Shown: positions 13,223 to 14,948 of the stretch, piece after piece
Position numbering within the stretch: position 1 is the stretch's first letter
How the letters are laid out: every line of letters begins with the position of its first letter
Assembly (NCBI GenBank): GCA_023434205.1
Contig: JAEYTB010000011.1
Location: forward strand, 1 to 14,948
Direction of reading: 5' to 3'
Length of the DNA: 14,948 nucleotides
From: Planctomycetota bacterium
Lineage (GTDB): Bacteria > Planctomycetota > Phycisphaerae > Phycisphaerales > UBA1924
The notes under the pieces: model-generated
What the model saw: only the letters and a program-made list of their open reading frames with translations
Database searches by the model: none
Told to the model about the DNA's origin: nothing
Made by a program: the position numbers and the translations under genes

Positions 13223-14948
13223 GGCACCGCTGCTACCCCCAACGCCAACACCCACATCCTCATCGCCGGCGCCGGCCTCGCGGGCGCGCTCCTCGCCTGC
13301 TACCTCGCGCGCGATGGCTACCGCGTTTCGCTCTACGAACGCCGCGGCGACCCCCGCGCCCACGGCTACGCCGGCGGCCGCTCCATCAACCTCGCCCTCT
13401 CCGCCCGCGGCCTCGCAGGCCTCGAGGGCGCGGGCCTGCGCGAGCACGTCCTCAAGGCCGACGCCATCCGCATGCCCGGCCGCATGATCCATCCCCCCGC
13501 CGGCAAGGCCACCATCTTCCAGCCCTACTCGCACGACCCCAACGACGCCATCAACTCCGTCTCCCGCGGCGGGCTCAACCTCACGCTCATCAACGCCGCC
13601 GCGGAATACCCCAACGTCTCGCTCACCTTCGACCACTTCTGCACGGAAGTCGACCTCAGCTCGGCCCGCCCCGCAGCCCTCTTCCAGAATCCCGACGGCT
13701 CCACCGCCCGCGTCGAGGCGGACCTCATCCTCGGCGCCGACGGCGCCTTCTCCGGCGTCCGGGGCACGCTCCAGAAGACCGACCGCTTCGAGTACAGCCA
13801 GTCCTACCTGGAACACGGCTACAAAGAACTGCACATCCCGCCCCGCGCAGCAGACGCTCCGCGAAACTCCGCTCCCTCCGCAACCTCCGCGGTGGATTCC
13901 TCCCTCTTCGCCCTCGAGCCCAACGCCCTCCACATCTGGCCCCGCGGCGGCGCGATGATGATCGCCCTCCCCAACCGCGACGGCTCCTTCACCTGCACGC
14001 TCTTCTGGCCCTTCAAGGGCCCCCACTCCTTCGATAACCTCAAGACCCCCGCCGATGTCGAGGGTCACTTCCAGGAGCACTACCCCGACGCCGTGCCCCT
14101 CATGCCCACGCTCGTCGAGGACTACTTCAAAAACCCCACCAGTTCGCTCGTCACCGTCCGCTGCTGGCCCTGGCAGCACAGCGGCCGCATCGCGCTGGTC
14201 GGTGATGCTGCGCACGCGATCGTCCCCTTTTACGGCCAGGGCATGAACGCCGCGTTCGAGGACTGCCGCGTGCTCGCCGAGCTCCTCCGCGCCCACCCGC
14301 CCGCACGCACCAGCCGCGGCCCCGACTTCTCCGCCGCGCTCGAGGCCTACCAGGCCGCCCGCAAGCCCAACGCGGATGCCATCGCCGACATGGCCCTCGA
14401 GAACTTCGTCGAGATGCGCGACAAGACCGGCTCCCCCGCGTTCCTCTACCGCAAGAAGGTGGAGCAGACCGTCCACCACTTCTACCCCGACAAGGTCACG
14501 CCGCAGTACAACCTCGTCAGTTTCTCCACCGTGCCCTACACGCAGGCCCGCGAGCGCGGCCGCGCCCTCGACCGCGTGCTCGACGCCCTCATCAGCGAAC
14601 TGCCGCGGGAGAGCCTCGATCAGCTCGGCGAGGCCGCGTGGAAAGACTGCGTGCGCACGTCCGCGGCCGCACTGCTCGACGGCAACGTGCCCTCCTCCCG
14701 CGCAGCGCTGGACATCACCCCGCCCGTCACCCCCACCATCAACGTCTGGCCCGGCGACACGCCCCTCACGCGCGAGGTCCTCTGCGACCTCAACAAGGGC
14801 GACAACATCACCCTCTCAACCCTCCGCTCCACCGTCCACCTGGGCGCCCACGCCGACGGCCCCAACCACTACGGCAAAGGTGCCCCCGGCGTCGGCGAGA
14901 TGCCCCTGCACCACTACCTCGGCCCCTGCCACGTCATCGAGGCCCGCG
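13211..14948 (+). CDS. kmo: Kynurenine 3-monooxygenase fused to kynurenine formamidase (KMO-KynB), partial at right edge
   Basis: An uninterrupted frame of 579 codons to the window end. Residues 1 to about 480 are an FAD monooxygenase of the KMO family: Rossmann GAGLAG (20-25), GGRSINLALSARG, LGADGAFSGVR, LHIWPRGGAMMIALPN, FTCTLFWPF, and the FAD motif GDAAHAIVPFYGQGMN (331-346). It hydroxylates kynurenine at C3 using NADPH and O2. Residues 501 onward are a KynB-type formamidase: DITPP, NVWPGDTPL, and the metal motif H543-LGA-H547-A-D549-GPN-H553, then PLHHYLGPCHVI. KynB hydrolyses N-formylkynurenine. The rest of this domain lies outside the window. Between residues 211 and 230 about 18 extra residues, encoded by a short tandem repeat, interrupt the KMO domain. 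The start is ATG 13211, with 13220 as the alternative; no ribosome site is seen. The gene lies 9 bp after the phosphoesterase stop, so it is probably in the kynU operon. Confidence 0.93.
   Translation, partial: MHAMGTAATPNANTHILIAGAGLAGALLACYLARDGYRVSLYERRGDPRAHGYAGGRSINLALSARGLAGLEGAGLREHVLKADAIRMPGRMIHPPAGKATIFQPYSHDPNDAINSVSRGGLNLTLINAAAEYPNVSLTFDHFCTEVDLSSARPAALFQNPDGSTARVEADLILGADGAFSGVRGTLQKTDRFEYSQSYLEHGYKELHIPPRAADAPRNSAPSATSAVDSSLFALEPNALHIWPRGGAMMIALPNRDGSFTCTLFWPFKGPHSFDNLKTPADVEGHFQEHYPDAVPLMPTLVEDYFKNPTSSLVTVRCWPWQHSGRIALVGDAAHAIVPFYGQGMNAAFEDCRVLAELLRAHPPARTSRGPDFSAALEAYQAARKPNADAIADMALENFVEMRDKTGSPAFLYRKKVEQTVHHFYPDKVTPQYNLVSFSTVPYTQARERGRALDRVLDALISELPRESLDQLGEAAWKDCVRTSAAALLDGNVPSSRAALDITPPVTPTINVWPGDTPLTREVLCDLNKGDNITLSTLRSTVHLGAHADGPNHYGKGAPGVGEMPLHHYLGPCHVIEAR
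13857..13890 (+). repeat. Tandem CTCCGC repeat inserted in frame in KMO
   Basis: Four CTCCGC units at 13857, 13867, 13876 and 13885 (spacing 10, 9, 9) lie within an approximately 55-nt stretch (about 13844-13900) that has no counterpart in other KMO proteins known to me. The reverse strand would read STAEVAEGAEF-like peptides, the hallmark of a short dispersed repeat common in environmental bacterial genomes. Confidence 0.6.
14711..14948 (+). other. KynB (kynurenine formamidase, cyclase-fold) domain, partial
   Basis: The sub-region of the fusion gene coding for residues 501-579. By eye it aligns with the first third of stand-alone bacterial KynB, which begins W-DISPPL...TPTWPGDTPF and continues HTGAHVDGPLHY. 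The Zn-ligand set H/H/D/H is complete, with Ala in place of the common Thr of HxGTH, as also happens in Pseudomonas KynB. The C-terminal two thirds lie outside the window. Confidence 0.87.

Overview
The window looks like chromosomal DNA of a very GC-rich Planctomycetota bacterium, probably of the class Phycisphaerae. This is inferred from three unrelated secreted proteins that end in the same duplicated Ca-binding tag (DFDGDGDTGTDADIEAFF-type, of the kind called GC-type dockerin), from HAF-repeat and lamin-tail secreted proteins, and from the strong G/C bias at third codon positions. No rRNA, tRNA, CRISPR array, insertion sequence or integrase was seen.

Layout. (1) Positions 1-3091, minus strand: a large protein of unknown function (sialidase-like Asp-box motif, C-terminal LamG-like domain), translationally coupled through a GTGA overlap to the start of a secreted HAF-repeat protein that runs off the left edge. 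This part is visibly less GC-rich than the rest. (2) 3334-9372, plus strand: three exported proteins that share the tag. They are a membrane-anchored five-haem cytochrome c, a PQQ-type sugar (sorbosone/glucose) dehydrogenase, and a protein with two lamin-tail domains flanking two Ig-like repeats. The dehydrogenase and cytochrome could form a surface electron-transfer pair. (3) 9462-14948: a kynurenine-pathway locus. Its genes are ACMSD, kynureninase (kynU), a calcineurin-like phosphoesterase, and a kynurenine 3-monooxygenase (KMO) whose reading frame continues into a kynurenine formamidase (KynB) domain cut by the right edge. A minus-strand MntA-HepT toxin-antitoxin pair sits between ACMSD and kynU.

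How the genes fit together. The KMO-KynB fusion would deformylate N-formylkynurenine and hydroxylate kynurenine. KynU would cleave 3-hydroxykynurenine to 3-hydroxyanthranilate and alanine. ACMSD would act after a 3-hydroxyanthranilate dioxygenase, which is not in the window, as is tryptophan/indoleamine 2,3-dioxygenase. The presence of ACMSD points to tryptophan catabolism rather than only NAD synthesis.

The items most worth a second look are the KMO-KynB fusion, the in-frame 9-bp-period repeat inserted inside the KMO domain, the near-identical C-terminal tag DNA on three neighbouring genes, an octamer array just before the ACMSD start, and possible leaderless promoters in front of kynU and KMO.
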